A stretch of DNA of 64,000 nucleotides from Pigmentiphaga litoralis (GTDB taxonomy: Bacteria; Pseudomonadota; Gammaproteobacteria; Burkholderiales; Burkholderiaceae_B). Below the pieces are notes generated by a model, which was given only the letters and a program-made list of their open reading frames with translations, was not told the DNA's origin and ran no database searches. Shown one piece after another: positions 45,781 through 55,306 of the stretch. Location of the stretch: contig NZ_BMXQ01000001.1 of assembly GCF_014651835.1 (NCBI RefSeq), forward strand, positions 3,508,120-3,572,119, given 5' to 3'. Numbering within the stretch: the stretch's first letter is position 1; the number at the start of each line of letters is the position of its first letter. Made by a program: the position numbers and the translations under genes.

Positions 45781-46068
45781 TCAGGTCAGCTGGATGATGG
45801 GTCGCGCGGCCTGGCAGCGATCCACCAGGCGGGCGGTCATGTCATGGTGATCAGGCGCAGCGACGATACCGAGAAAGGTATGCCTGAGCATGCGGCTGAA
45901 TTTGGCGGACCAATCGACTGCATCGGCACTACCGATGAGATCGTCCATGCCATCATTGAAGTCGTCCGGGCGGACCACAACAATTTGCGGACCACCCGGA
46001 AGTCTTGAACTGCGTACGCCCGGGGGCGTATGACTTGCCTTATTCTGCGCTGACCTTGCCCGAGCCAA
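45781..46068 (-). CDS. Small hypothetical protein downstream of manganese catalase
   Basis: Up to 95 codons. The first 10 overlap the end of the catalase gene and start with TTG, so the true start is probably further in. The best-looking part is GMDDLIGSADAVDWSAKF then SRMLRHTFLGIVAAPDHHDM. No family is recognised. An in-frame TGA joins it to the frame at 45469. The boundaries are uncertain. Confidence 0.38.
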   Translation of the reverse strand: MARARSAQNKASHTPPGVRSSRLPGGPQIVVVRPDDFNDGMDDLIGSADAVDWSAKFSRMLRHTFLGIVAAPDHHDMTARLVDRCQAARPIIQLT

Positions 46069-46921
46069 GCTCGGCGCCAGTCACAGGATTGCTTGCCGGA
46101 TCGGATGCCGTGCGCAGGGCCATCGCCTGCACGGCTTCGGTTTCGGCCGCATTCAGGCGGGTCGATGCAAAGCCGTCGCCGTCAAAGCCGCCTTGGGCTT
46201 CGAAGTCCGACACCACCGTGAAGTTTTCTTCGCTGTTCCACGGACCCGTCGTATCGCCTTCACCTTGCGACATGTTGAAGTACACATTGGTGAAGCGGGC
46301 GTCGCCTGGCAACTTTCCGGGCGGGAAATTCGGCGTCATCGAGTAAAGCGCTTTTTCAAACGACTGCTGGTGCGCAATTTCACGCGTCATCAGGAACGTC
46401 AGCGCATCCTTCACGCCCGGATCATCGGTCAGATTGATCAGTCGTTCGTAGACGATCTTGGCGCGAGCCTCGGCGGCGATGTTCGACCGCAGGTCGGCCG
46501 ACGGATCACCGATGTTGTCGATGTACGCCGCGGTCCAGAGCTGACCGCCCGAGTTGGTGTAGGCCGGGCCGCCACCATACAGAACCTGGGTGACATGCGA
46601 GCTGTTGCCGCCGCCGCTGATGGCGCGATACATCTCGCCTTCTTCTTCGATGCCTTCCGACAGCCGGCCCTTGTTGCCCTTGTTGAGCATGACAACGATG
46701 TTGCCAATCACTTCAAGGTGGCTCAGCTCTTCCGTGGCAATGTCCATCAGCATGTCGCGGCGGCCTGGATCCTCTTCGCCGAGGGACTGACCGAAGTAAC
46801 GACAGGCCGCTGCCAGTTCGCCTTGGGGACCACCAAACTGTTCGAGCATCAGGTTCGCCAACGCCGGGTTGCTTTCCGAAACCCTGACCGTGTATTGCAA
46901 TCGCTTGTTGTGAGCGAACAT
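46040..46921 (-). CDS. Manganese catalase
   Basis: A 293-residue non-heme catalase that dismutates hydrogen peroxide at a dimanganese centre. Ligands are recognisable as Glu35 (QGELAAA), Glu65 and His68 (TEELSHLE), the Glu in EARAKIVYE and the His in TREIAHQQSFEKAL. AGGAGAG precedes the ATG. A Gly/Asp-rich C-terminal tail is typical of the Bacillus/KatN-like forms. It is surrounded by stress genes and probably serves peroxide protection in stationary phase. Confidence 0.95.
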   Translation of the reverse strand: MFAHNKRLQYTVRVSESNPALANLMLEQFGGPQGELAAACRYFGQSLGEEDPGRRDMLMDIATEELSHLEVIGNIVVMLNKGNKGRLSEGIEEEGEMYRAISGGGNSSHVTQVLYGGGPAYTNSGGQLWTAAYIDNIGDPSADLRSNIAAEARAKIVYERLINLTDDPGVKDALTFLMTREIAHQQSFEKALYSMTPNFPPGKLPGDARFTNVYFNMSQGEGDTTGPWNSEENFTVVSDFEAQGGFDGDGFASTRLNAAETEAVQAMALRTASDPASNPVTGAELGSGKVSAE

Positions 46922-47028
46922 TCGTACTCTCCTGGTGAGTGACTGATTTGTCCCTGAGACTCACGCAAGGGCTGTTCCTGATGAGGATTTTTTTGCTGTA
47001 CCGGGCAGGAGATGGCACAACGGAAACG

Positions 47029-48123
47029 TCAAGGCGCTGATGGATGAGCAAAGAGGGTCGTCAGTGCACTGATGGCGCGCAGAATGCGCGGGGTCGGAAC
47101 AATGGTTTTCGAGAAAAAATCCCCCGCGCCAAGGCCGCATTCTTCGATGAACGTGCGCCGCGCCGCCGACACCATCGCGGGCGAACCGCAGGCATAGACC
47201 TGATGCCCCGACAGGTCGATCAGATCCTGCTGCGCAACGTCGTGAATGCTGCCGGTGCGGCCGGCCCACGCTTGCAAGTCCAGCGAAGATGCCTGCCCAG
47301 AAAGCACCGGCACGAAATGGAAGTTGCTGTGTTCCGCCGCCCACTGTTCAACGATCTCCCGCATGCGGAAATCACTGGGCGCATGTCCTTGCCAGTACAG
47401 GGTGGCCGACCGCTTCACGCCGGTTTCCTGCAGGTAGCGCAGGGCCGCCTTGATCGACGCAAACCCTGTTCCGCCGGCAAGCAGCACGAGCGGCTTGGCG
47501 GACGCCTCCCGCAAGAAGTAGGTGCCCGGGGGCGCGTGGATTCGCAGTGTCTTGCCGGTCAGCTCGGCGTGAAATTCCGAATCGGCAAAGCGCGCGCCGG
47601 GGCGGTGCTGCAGGTGCAACTCGAAAGCCACCATGCCGTGCGGCCTGGGCGGCTGAGCCATCGAATAGCTGCGCGTCTGTCCGTCATCGAACAGCACGTC
47701 GATGCCTTCCCCGCGCAAGAAGAACGCATTGCCATGCATCGGCAGGCGAAGCTTGACGACTGCAACCGTCTCGGAAAGCTGCTCCACGGACGTGATCTGG
47801 CACGCAATGGTCCTTGGAGGCGCCAAGGCCGATCCGGTTTCCTGGATCTCGATGACGACCAAGTCGGCTGCCGCATGCGTCCTGCACAGCAGCACATGGC
47901 CTTCGGCGCGCTGTTGATCGTTCACGCCCGGCGTGAAGGCATCCACCCGGATGGCGCCTGCGGTCACCCGCCCACGGCATACGCCGCAGTGACCGGCACG
48001 GCAGTTGTACGGCAGGTTCACACCCGCATCGAGCGCGGCCTGCAACAGGGTCTGGCCTGGCGCGGCGTTGAATTGGCGGCCACTTGGTTGGATGGTGACA
48101 CTGGAGGTCGTTGAAACCTGCAT
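47029..48123 (-). CDS. Ferredoxin-NAD(P)H reductase fusion (2Fe-2S plus FNR module)
   Basis: A 364-residue single-chain reductase. The plant-type [2Fe-2S] domain comes first (Cys41, Cys46, Cys49 in NCRAGHCGVC, and Cys80). The FAD domain carries RSYSMAQ, and the NAD domain carries LAGGTGFASIKA. This domain order is that of phenol hydroxylase/toluene monooxygenase reductases and CDP-6-deoxyglucoseen reductase (AscD). It would feed electrons to an oxygenase or dehydrase; none is adjacent. No ribosome site is visible before the ATG. Confidence 0.9.
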   Translation of the reverse strand: MQVSTTSSVTIQPSGRQFNAAPGQTLLQAALDAGVNLPYNCRAGHCGVCRGRVTAGAIRVDAFTPGVNDQQRAEGHVLLCRTHAAADLVVIEIQETGSALAPPRTIACQITSVEQLSETVAVVKLRLPMHGNAFFLRGEGIDVLFDDGQTRSYSMAQPPRPHGMVAFELHLQHRPGARFADSEFHAELTGKTLRIHAPPGTYFLREASAKPLVLLAGGTGFASIKAALRYLQETGVKRSATLYWQGHAPSDFRMREIVEQWAAEHSNFHFVPVLSGQASSLDLQAWAGRTGSIHDVAQQDLIDLSGHQVYACGSPAMVSAARRTFIEECGLGAGDFFSKTIVPTPRILRAISALTTLFAHPSAP

Positions 48124-48408
48124 CTACTTTGCCTTCTCAAGCATCTTGGCGGCAAAGGAAACCCGATGCCCCGCTCCAATGGAACATCCCGTAGTCTGAC
48201 TTGCTGGAAGGGTTTCCGCGTCGGGTGTCTGGAGGATGGCGGAGCGACATCGACAGATGGCTCACGACCCAGACGCATGCGCAGGTGGGCGCGTCCGTCC
48301 GCTACTTCTTCTGACGCGCAAACATGCCCCCCATCCTGGATGGTTGAGTGTCGGAGCAACGCCAATCACCATCCGTTTGCCGGGCTGGGTGCGCCTCACA
48401 CCTTGCCG

Positions 48409-49974
48409 TCAAAGTGACGTCGGCAGCCTGGTGGCGCGCACCTGGTCAATCCGGCGGCCATCCAGGCGCGTGATCTCGAATTCCCAGCCCATCCAGTCCA
48501 CCCGTTCGCCGGCACGGGGGATGCGCCCGGATGCGCTGAGCAGGCTGCCCGCCAAGGTGGCGTGGATGTCCTTGCGAGCCAGTGCGGGGGTCTGCAGGAT
48601 ACGGCTCGCCTCGTTGATGGGCAGCCGGCCGTCCAGAAGCCAGGTGCCATCGGGCAGTTGCGTCGCGTGGGCAAGCTGCTCGTCACCGTGTTCCGGAAGG
48701 TCGCCCGCGACGGCGGTCAGCACGTCCATCGGCGTGACCAGGCCTTCGCAGGTGCCATGCTCATCCACGACGATCAGCAGGTGATCACGCGACACACGCA
48801 TCTGCTCAAGGACTCGCAGCACCGGCGTCTTCTCGCTGACATACCTGGGTTCCCTCGACAGGGCGACCAGGTCCAGGGCGCCTCGCTGTTGCAACGGTTC
48901 GAGCACGTCCTTGAAGTGCACGACGCCGACCACATTGCCGGGATCCCCATCGCACAAAGGCAGGCGACTGTGGCCGCGCGAAAACTTCTCCTCGACCTTG
49001 TGCGGGTCGTCGCGAACATCCAGCCAGGTCATGTCGTAGCGAGGCACCATGATGGCCCGCACGTCTTGCGTGCCGATCGACAGCACGCGTTCGACCATGG
49101 AGCTTTCTTCCGGACCGAACGCCGCTTCGTCCGTGTCGCCCGGGTCAGCCGGCGACGACACGCTTCCCTGGTCTTCCAGCTTCCGGGCACGCAGCAATCG
49201 AAGTACCGCCTGTGCCGTCCGATCCCGTCCACTCAACGCCGCAGCGCCGCTGGCCTTCAAGCTGTTGCGCTGGGCCATCTGATTGAATGCCTCGATCAGA
49301 ATCGAGAATCCGATGGCGGCATACAGATAGCCCTTGGGCACATGGAATCCCACGCCTTCGGCAACCAGGCTGAAGCCGATCATCAGCAGCAGGCCCAGAC
49401 ACAGAATGACGACGGTAGGATGACGCGCGACAAAACCCATCAATGGCTTGCTCGCCAGCATCATCACACCCATGGCGATCACCACGGCCGTCATCATGAT
49501 GCTGACGTCATCGACCATGCCCACGGCGGTGATCACCGAGTCCAGCGAAAACACGGCATCCAGCACGACGATCTGCACCAGCACTTGCCAGAAGACGGCA
49601 TGCCGGGTCTGCGATCCGCTTGCAACACTTGCCGACCCTTCCAGCCGTTCATGCAGTTCCATCGTGCCCTTGAACAGAAGGAACACGCCGCCCAGTATCA
49701 GTATCAGATCGCGCCCGGACACGCCCCAGCCGGACAGGTGGAACAGCGGCTCGGTCAGCGTGACCACCCACGCGATACTGGCAAGCAATACCAGGCGCAT
49801 CACCATGGCCAGCGACAGGCCGATCAGCCGCGCACGATTGCGTTGGTGCGCGGGCAGCTTGTCCGCAAGAATCGCGATGAATACGAGATTGTCGATACCC
49901 AGCACGACTTCGAGTACGACCAGCGTGGCCAGGCCAGCCCACGCCGTCGGATCCGACATCCATTCAAAAAACAT
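48409..49974 (-). CDS. TerC-family membrane protein with CBS and transporter-associated domains
   Basis: A 521-residue inner-membrane protein of the YegH/YoaE type. The TerC domain (residues 1-240, seven or so helices) has the motif [18 protein letters not shown] with acidic residues in the membrane. A CBS pair (about residues 300-425; [20 protein letters not shown]) and a CorC_HlyC domain follow to the end. TerC proteins export Mn or support envelope metalation, and CBS pairs sense nucleotides. Manganese handling would fit the neighbouring manganese catalase. ATG 49974 has AAGGA upstream. Confidence 0.9.
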   Translation of the reverse strand: MFFEWMSDPTAWAGLATLVVLEVVLGIDNLVFIAILADKLPAHQRNRARLIGLSLAMVMRLVLLASIAWVVTLTEPLFHLSGWGVSGRDLILILGGVFLLFKGTMELHERLEGSASVASGSQTRHAVFWQVLVQIVVLDAVFSLDSVITAVGMVDDVSIMMTAVVIAMGVMMLASKPLMGFVARHPTVVILCLGLLLMIGFSLVAEGVGFHVPKGYLYAAIGFSILIEAFNQMAQRNSLKASGAAALSGRDRTAQAVLRLLRARKLEDQGSVSSPADPGDTDEAAFGPEESSMVERVLSIGTQDVRAIMVPRYDMTWLDVRDDPHKVEEKFSRGHSRLPLCDGDPGNVVGVVHFKDVLEPLQQRGALDLVALSREPRYVSEKTPVLRVLEQMRVSRDHLLIVVDEHGTCEGLVTPMDVLTAVAGDLPEHGDEQLAHATQLPDGTWLLDGRLPINEASRILQTPALARKDIHATLAGSLLSASGRIPRAGERVDWMGWEFEITRLDGRRIDQVRATRLPTSL

Positions 49975-50045
49975 CAAGCTTCCTTGTGCGCATCGCCGCG
50001 CCCTGTCCTGACCGCGGCCCGCGGCCCGCTTTGTATTCGACCACG

Positions 50046-50080
50046 AAAAACGCCAGCCAGACCGCGTCGGCCTGCTGGCG
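50046..50080 (-). terminator. Rho-independent terminator of the DUF2076 gene
   Basis: On the minus strand, CGCCAGC (50074-50080) pairs with GCTGGCG (50051-50057) and the stem is extended by AG/CT after a bulge. It is followed by five T. It starts 38 bases after the DUF2076 stop. Confidence 0.88.
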
Positions 50081-50117
50081 TACCTACTGCGTCATGCAAC
50101 GATCTACAACCTGGCGA

Positions 50118-50723
50118 TCAGATGTCGTCGAAGCCGCCGCCATCATCGAAACCACCGCCGTCGTCGTAGCTGGCGTCATCTGCTGCGGGCTCATCGGCGG
50201 CAGCCTGCGGCTCAGGCGCGGGAGCCGCCTCCGCGTCTTTGCCACCGAAAAGGCCGCCAAGCATGCTGCCCAGCATCATGCCGCCTGCGACGCCCATGGC
50301 AGTCTGTGCGGCGCCGGCCAGGAAGCCGCCACCGCCTGATGGCGCGGAGCGGCCAAAGCCTGCCTTGCTGAGCAAGCCAGGCTTGGCCGTTTCCGCCGCC
50401 GCGGCCGAGCCGGCTGCCGCGCCCGCGGGGGCGCGCAAGGGAGTGGTGTCCCCAAAGGCACCGCCGCCGGCACTGGCCCGTGTGGCCTGCGAACCCGCGC
50501 CACCGGATGCACGCTGCTCGAGTTCCTGGATGCGCGTCTGTGCAGCCTGCAGCGCCTGGTCCTGCACGACGACGGTCTGCGCCAGGTAGTAGGCAGCGCC
50601 CGGCTGGGCATCCATCCGGCTGCGGATCACCGCTTCGGCTTCGCTGTCACGATTGCCTTGCGTGGCGACCTGCCCGAGACGGTCAAAAATGCCATCAATG
50701 GCGGCACGGTCTTGTGGATTCAT
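50118..50723 (-). CDS. DUF2076-domain protein
   Basis: A 201-residue protein. The N-terminal 70 residues are the DUF2076 core (MNPQDRAAIDGIFDRLGQVA, QPGAAYYLAQTVVVQDQAL), a helical pair likely forming a coiled coil. A Gly/Ala-rich middle with a short hydrophobic segment (AAQTAMGVAGGMMLGSMLGG) follows, then an acidic Asp/Gly repeat tail (GGGFDDGGGFDD). Often called a periplasmic ligand-binding sensor, but function is not established. AGGAG precedes the ATG. Confidence 0.88.
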   Translation of the reverse strand: MNPQDRAAIDGIFDRLGQVATQGNRDSEAEAVIRSRMDAQPGAAYYLAQTVVVQDQALQAAQTRIQELEQRASGGAGSQATRASAGGGAFGDTTPLRAPAGAAAGSAAAAETAKPGLLSKAGFGRSAPSGGGGFLAGAAQTAMGVAGGMMLGSMLGGLFGGKDAEAAPAPEPQAAADEPAADDASYDDGGGFDDGGGFDDI

Positions 50724-50772
50724 GGTCGGTACTCCTGAAAACAGGTGAATGAAAAATGACGAGCGACAATAG

Positions 50773-51549
50773 TCACTGCGGATCCAGCTGCCTGGTCAGC
50801 CGCTTGGCAAGCTGCGCCAGCGCCACGTCGGTCAGATGACCGGTCAATGCGTATGTCGACGTGCCTTCCTGCCAATAGGCGATCGCCGCGACGTCCTTGC
50901 GTGACGTGATCACGCCCTGGACGCGCCCGCCTTCCTTGGCACGCGCCGCAAAAAGGGACAGCGACCCGAACCTGTCGGTATCGATGACCATTTCCACGCT
51001 GGGTCCGAGACTGGACGGGTAGACCTGCACATCCCGAACCACCCAGTTCGGCGGGATCGGCGGCATGGGAATGCCGACCAGATGCAGGATTTCGTCGGCA
51101 TCGAAATACGGAACCTCGGGCTGCGAATTCATGTTTGCCCTGAGCAGCGAGGTGCGATGGGCCATGACGGCGTCATCCAGAAAAGCGGCCGATGGCTGCA
51201 TGATCGACGACGGCGTGGTGACCTGCATGTAGGCGATGTGGGTCATCCAGCCCACGCCGAACACCGTTGCGGCCAACGCCAGGCTGGCCCATCGCGAACG
51301 CCCGTTGCGCGCCGTCAGCTCGCGCTGCAGGCGCCGCGCCAACTTCGTGGACTGGGCGTTGTCGCCGGGCGGTGCCGAAGCGGCCGTCACGCGCAGCGCG
51401 TCGCGGATACGCAGGTCAGCCTCGACGCGCTGCGCCGCTGCAGGATGCCGCGACAGATACTGGTCCATATCGGCGCGCCTGCGGGCATCAAGCTGGTCAT
51501 CGACATATGCCAGCAGATCGTCTTCAGAAACCACGTCGTCAGATCGCAT
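50773..51549 (-). CDS. Anti-sigma factor, membrane-anchored, without zinc motif
   Basis: A 258-residue protein. The cytoplasmic N-terminus (DDLLAYVDDQLDARRRADMD) is the short helix-loop typical of anti-sigma domains, but the HxxxCxxC zinc motif is absent and the region has no cysteine. One transmembrane helix follows (ASLALAATVFGVGWMTHIAY, about residues 90-110), then a periplasmic domain of about 140 residues. The ATG overlaps the sigma gene by 11 bases, with GGGAGG inside the sigma frame. It should hold the ECF sigma at the membrane. Confidence 0.87.
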   Translation of the reverse strand: MRSDDVVSEDDLLAYVDDQLDARRRADMDQYLSRHPAAAQRVEADLRIRDALRVTAASAPPGDNAQSTKLARRLQRELTARNGRSRWASLALAATVFGVGWMTHIAYMQVTTPSSIMQPSAAFLDDAVMAHRTSLLRANMNSQPEVPYFDADEILHLVGIPMPPIPPNWVVRDVQVYPSSLGPSVEMVIDTDRFGSLSLFAARAKEGGRVQGVITSRKDVAAIAYWQEGTSTYALTGHLTDVALAQLAKRLTRQLDPQ

Positions 51550-52108
51550 CGGAACCTCCCACTACCTTGAGACGCTGCACGCGTTTTACGGGTGCCGCAG
51601 ATGCGGACGGCGTGGCCGACGCACCCGCGTCCTCGAACGCCCGCAATGCCGCGCGGGCGCGACCCAGGCGCGACATCAGCGTGCCCGTCGGCACCCCAAG
51701 CGCCGTCGCAGCTTCGCGATACGACAGGCCTTCGACCGACACCAGATGGAGCGCAGCCCGCTGATCGTCGGGCAATTGCAGAAACGCTTGATGGATCTGT
51801 GCAAGCCGCACCGTCGCTTCCTGATTCGAGGCAACCTGCGGCTCGTCGAAGGGATCCTGCTGCGCGTGCATGTCGTGATGATGCTTCTGCCGGCGCCAGT
51901 TCGTCGAGAACACGTTATGCAGGATGGACAACAGCCAGCCGCGCAACTGGCCAGGCGCGCGCAGCGCGTTGCGCTGCTCGTAGGCCAAGGTCATCGTCTC
52001 CTGGACGAGATCTTCAGCATCCTGACGATTGCGGGTCAACGTGTGCGCATAGGCGCGCAGCGCAGAGATCTGCGCCACCACGTTGAATGAGTCGGGCTGT
52101 AGGGTCAT
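51539..52108 (-). CDS. ECF-family RNA polymerase sigma factor
   Basis: A 189-residue sigma factor. Region 2 includes AYAHTLTRNRQDAEDLVQET then FSTNWRRQKHHHD. Region 4 includes LPDDQRAALHLVSVEGLSYR and EAATALGVPTGTLMSRLGRA, a standard HTH. The C-terminal tail of about 25 residues is Ala/Ser-rich. It is cotranscribed with the anti-sigma gene. The 145-base upstream gap should hold an autoregulated promoter; no GGAAC-type -35 stands out. Confidence 0.93.
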   Translation of the reverse strand: MTLQPDSFNVVAQISALRAYAHTLTRNRQDAEDLVQETMTLAYEQRNALRAPGQLRGWLLSILHNVFSTNWRRQKHHHDMHAQQDPFDEPQVASNQEATVRLAQIHQAFLQLPDDQRAALHLVSVEGLSYREAATALGVPTGTLMSRLGRARAALRAFEDAGASATPSASAAPVKRVQRLKVVGGSDAI

Positions 52109-52253
52109 GGAAGAGTAGACGCCTGTGCGGCGCCTTTAATCCATGCGGCTAACAACTCTTACAAACTGCTGAACGAAGCCTTGCGACAGGCTACGATCAG
52201 CGCGGTTGCGTCGTCTTGAGTTGCAAGGACGGAATCAATACGAGCACTAGGCC

Positions 52254-53108
52254 TCAGCGAACCAGCAGCATCGGCTGCGCGACTGCCCTGACCAACGCCG
52301 CCGTGGTGCTGCCGAAGACGAAGGTCTTGAGCCGCGAATGGCTGTACGCGCCCATGACCAGCAGGCCCGCACCGGCCTGATTCATGTACTCGGGGATGAC
52401 CTGCTCCGGATCGCCCTCAATCACGCTGCTGCCGCCGAATCGATCAGCGTGCTGAAGGACCGCTGCTGCATCGTCGATCGACACTGTCGATGATGACTTT
52501 GCCGCACCGACCATGACCAGCCGGGCCTTCAGGCCCGAGAACTCGGGCGACGATGCGACCAATGCCACAGCGCGCTGCGATGCAGGCCCCCCGTCGAACG
52601 CAATCACCACCGAGTCGATCGTGGTGAGCTCCGCCGGTGCCACCCAGATCGGCTTGTCGCTGCTTCGAACGACACGCTCGAATTTCGAACCCAGGTGACG
52701 CGGCGCGTACTGCCCGGATGCGCCGCGCTTGCCCAGCACCACCCAATCGGCCTGCGCTTCACATTCCAGGATCGTCTCGACGATACCGCCGTGCCGGTGC
52801 ACCGTGGTGACATCGTTGACGCCGGCCGCACGCGCACGCGCTTCGGCCGTCTCAAGCAATGCCCGTCCACGCTGCACCATCAGCTTGGCCTGAAGCTCGT
52901 CAAAACGGGTCAGCTCCTCCAGCAGTTCGTTACCGTCATCGGGTCCGATCGCGCCGCTCAGGTCATTGCGCGCCGCAATGCTATCGACGCGCTGAACGAC
53001 GTGAAGAATCTCCAGCTTCGTCTTGCCGGACCGGGCGACCCACGCCGCCAGGTCACACACGCCATTCGCATACTGCGATGCATCGATACAAGCAAGTATG
53101 GTGGTCAT
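52254..53108 (-). CDS. Universal stress protein, tandem UspA domains
   Basis: A 284-residue protein with two UspA folds. The first (residues 1-145) contains VVLGKRGASGQYAPRHLGS. The second (from about 150) contains VVIAFDGGPASQRAVALVA and the ATP-loop-like LLVMGAYSHSRLKTFVFGSTTAAL. GAGGAG precedes the ATG at 53108, 10 bases after the SulP stop, so the two are an operon. This SulP-Usp pairing is common and suggests stress-controlled anion transport. Confidence 0.93.
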   Translation of the reverse strand: MTTILACIDASQYANGVCDLAAWVARSGKTKLEILHVVQRVDSIAARNDLSGAIGPDDGNELLEELTRFDELQAKLMVQRGRALLETAEARARAAGVNDVTTVHRHGGIVETILECEAQADWVVLGKRGASGQYAPRHLGSKFERVVRSSDKPIWVAPAELTTIDSVVIAFDGGPASQRAVALVASSPEFSGLKARLVMVGAAKSSSTVSIDDAAAVLQHADRFGGSSVIEGDPEQVIPEYMNQAGAGLLVMGAYSHSRLKTFVFGSTTAALVRAVAQPMLLVR

Positions 53109-53118
53109 GTCGCTCTCC

Positions 53119-54606
53119 TCAGTGGCCGCCAACGGCATGTTTGTCGGCGTCGGTCTTGTCGTAGATGGCGAAGCGGCCGACCATGTCGGCGCTTGGCGCG
53201 TTCAGTCCCACCACGTCCACTTCCGTTCCTTCACGGCGCAGTTTCAGGATCGCCTTGTCCAAGGCGCCAATGGCCGAGATGTCCCAGAAGTGCGCGCTCG
53301 ACACATCGATCACGACGCGATCCAGCACTTCCTTGAAGTTGATGGAATCAACGAATCGTTCGGTGGACCCGAAAAAGATCTGACCGGCGTACACATAGGT
53401 CCGCGTCCGTCCATCGTCCGAAAGCGACGAACTGACCGTGAACATCTGGCGAACCTTGCCAGCGAAGAACAAACCGCTGAGCAACACGCCGGCCAGCACG
53501 CCCTTGGCCAGGTCGTGCGTCCACACGACCACGACGACCGTAACCAGCATGACAGCCGATGACTGCCACGGATGCCGCTTGAGGTTCCTGATCGATCCCC
53601 AGTTGAACGTCCCCAACGACACCATGATCATTACCGCCACCAACGCGGGCATGGGAATCATGGCGACGACGGGCCCCAGCACGACGATCAGGAACAGCAG
53701 AAACGCGCCCGCAACGAAGGTCGACAGACGGCTCGATCCGCCCGACTTCACGTTGATGACCGACTGGCCGATCATCGCGCAGCCGCCCATGCCGCCAAAG
53801 AAGCCCGTGACCAGGTTCGCGATGCCTTGTCCGCGGCACTCGCGCTTGCGATCGCTCGGCGTGTCGGTCAGATCTTCCACGATCTGCGTGGTCATCATCG
53901 ACTCAAGCAGGCCGACCGCCGCCATCGTCAGCGAGTAGGGAAGGACGATCCTGATCGTCTCGAATGTGAAGGGCACGTTCGGCAAGTGGAACATTGGCAG
54001 CGTCGATGGCAGCGTGCCCATGTCGCCGACCGTGCGCACCGGTGCACCCACAAACACTGCAAACAATGTCAGCAGGACAATGGCAACGAGCGGAGAAGGC
54101 ACCGCCTTGGTCAGCAGCGGGAACAGGTAGATGACCGCCAGCCCGGCCGCGACCATGGCATAGGTTTCCCACGTCACGCCCGTGAGCTGCGGCACTTGAG
54201 CGAGGAAAATCAGGATGGCGAGCGCGTTGACGAATCCCGTCACGACCGAACGCGAGACATACTGCATCAGGAGATGCAGGCGCAATACTGACGCCAATAT
54301 CTGCAAGACGCCCATCACGACCGTGGCAGCGAAAAGGTATTCGACGCCATGGTCGCGGATCAACGGAAGCAGCAGCACGGCAATGGCTGCGGTCGCGGCC
54401 GAGATCATGCCGGGCCGGCCACCAGTGAATGCGATGATCACCGCAATGGAAAACGAAGCGTAGAGCCCGATGCTGGGATCAACGCCTGCGATGATGGAAA
54501 AGCCGATGGCTTCAGGGATCAATGCAAGGGCGACAACGATGCCCGCAAGAATTTCGGCACGCGGATTGCCGATCCATTCTCGACGAATGGAAGAGTTTGA
54601 AAACAT
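53119..54606 (-). CDS. SulP-family anion transporter with STAS domain
   Basis: A 495-residue transporter. The membrane domain starts with [20 protein letters not shown], which places it in the shorter SulP branch that includes bicarbonate-type carriers. [19 protein letters not shown] is the conserved loop. A C-terminal STAS domain (about residues 400-490, [20 protein letters not shown]) follows. It is cotranscribed with the universal stress protein gene. Substrate could be sulfate or bicarbonate. Confidence 0.93.
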   Translation of the reverse strand: MFSNSSIRREWIGNPRAEILAGIVVALALIPEAIGFSIIAGVDPSIGLYASFSIAVIIAFTGGRPGMISAATAAIAVLLLPLIRDHGVEYLFAATVVMGVLQILASVLRLHLLMQYVSRSVVTGFVNALAILIFLAQVPQLTGVTWETYAMVAAGLAVIYLFPLLTKAVPSPLVAIVLLTLFAVFVGAPVRTVGDMGTLPSTLPMFHLPNVPFTFETIRIVLPYSLTMAAVGLLESMMTTQIVEDLTDTPSDRKRECRGQGIANLVTGFFGGMGGCAMIGQSVINVKSGGSSRLSTFVAGAFLLFLIVVLGPVVAMIPMPALVAVMIMVSLGTFNWGSIRNLKRHPWQSSAVMLVTVVVVVWTHDLAKGVLAGVLLSGLFFAGKVRQMFTVSSSLSDDGRTRTYVYAGQIFFGSTERFVDSINFKEVLDRVVIDVSSAHFWDISAIGALDKAILKLRREGTEVDVVGLNAPSADMVGRFAIYDKTDADKHAVGGH

Positions 54607-54965
54607 GTGAGAGAGCTAACCCAAGGCTAGCAAACGCGTCGCCGCACCAAATGACGAGCACTGCGTGGAATGGTACGAGACCGAATTGCTTGGAGTTCTC
54701 CGGGGGATAGGCGCCCGGCCGAGCCACCCGGTAGTCCGGGTCCACGAGTCATCGCAGGTTGCGATGCACGTCCATTGCGGACGTCGAATGAGGATTGTAT
54801 GAGCGAAACTCCGATCTGCCAAGCCTGGTTGCAGAGGTCCCCGGGCACATTTCGAATGTACAGCCATGGACTCAAGCAAACTTCGGCGACAGCATGAACG
54901 TGCAACGCGTCCAGGTGCGCGTCTTGCTGAGCGGAGGAACCACCATTTTTTGCAAAGGAAGACGA
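54607..54965. other. Intergenic gap with no large gene
   Basis: A 359-base gap between the SulP start and the small membrane-protein gene. It holds a small stem ACCCGG-tagt-CCGGGT (54726-54741) and a 32-codon frame from 54799 without family resemblance. It must carry the SulP promoter on the minus strand and the small gene's promoter on the plus strand. Confidence 0.5.
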
Positions 54966-55049
54966 ATGAAAATATTGTTGTGGATTATCGGGATCATCTT
55001 CGTTGTGGGTCTGTTGACCATCACCGGTGTATTCAGCCTGCTCTTCTGA
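54966..55049 (+). CDS. 27-residue single-helix membrane protein
   Basis: MKILLWIIGIIFVVGLLTIT followed by GVFSLLF. Almost the whole chain is one hydrophobic helix with a single Lys at the N-terminus, which fits an inner-membrane small protein oriented Nin. AAGGAAG lies five to six bases before the ATG, a strong ribosome site. A + strand hairpin about 100 bases downstream could end its transcript. No family is recognised. Confidence 0.6.
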   Translation: MKILLWIIGIIFVVGLLTITGVFSLLF

Positions 55050-55147
55050 TCTTTCATCGAGTCGTAGTGCACGCCAGCATCATGAATGATCGCCCCATGG
55101 CGCGCGTTCGATCGGAACCGGAAGTGCATGAATCACGCGTTCATTTG

Positions 55148-55182
55148 TGCCCCGGCGCTTCAGGAGACGCCGGGCATTCTTT
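55148..55182 (+). terminator. Possible terminator downstream of the small membrane-protein gene
   Basis: TGCCCCGGCG (55148-55157) pairs with CGCCGGGCA (55168-55176) with one bulged C, followed by TTCTTT. The T-tract is weak. Confidence 0.45.
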
Positions 55183-55306
55183 GAATCGATTACTTGCTCT
55201 CCATCCTTTTTCAGGATCGACCCCTTCGCACGCGCCGCCGCGTCGCGTGACCCGCTGCATTGGTTTCGTCGCCCGGCGGTGTTCGATCGTCGCTCGATCC
55301 GACACG

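Noticed and set aside
48124-48408. A 115-codon minus-strand frame extending through 48018-48365
   Set aside because: Arg/Pro-rich with no motif and largely overlapping the ferredoxin reductase gene in another frame; the gap appears empty.
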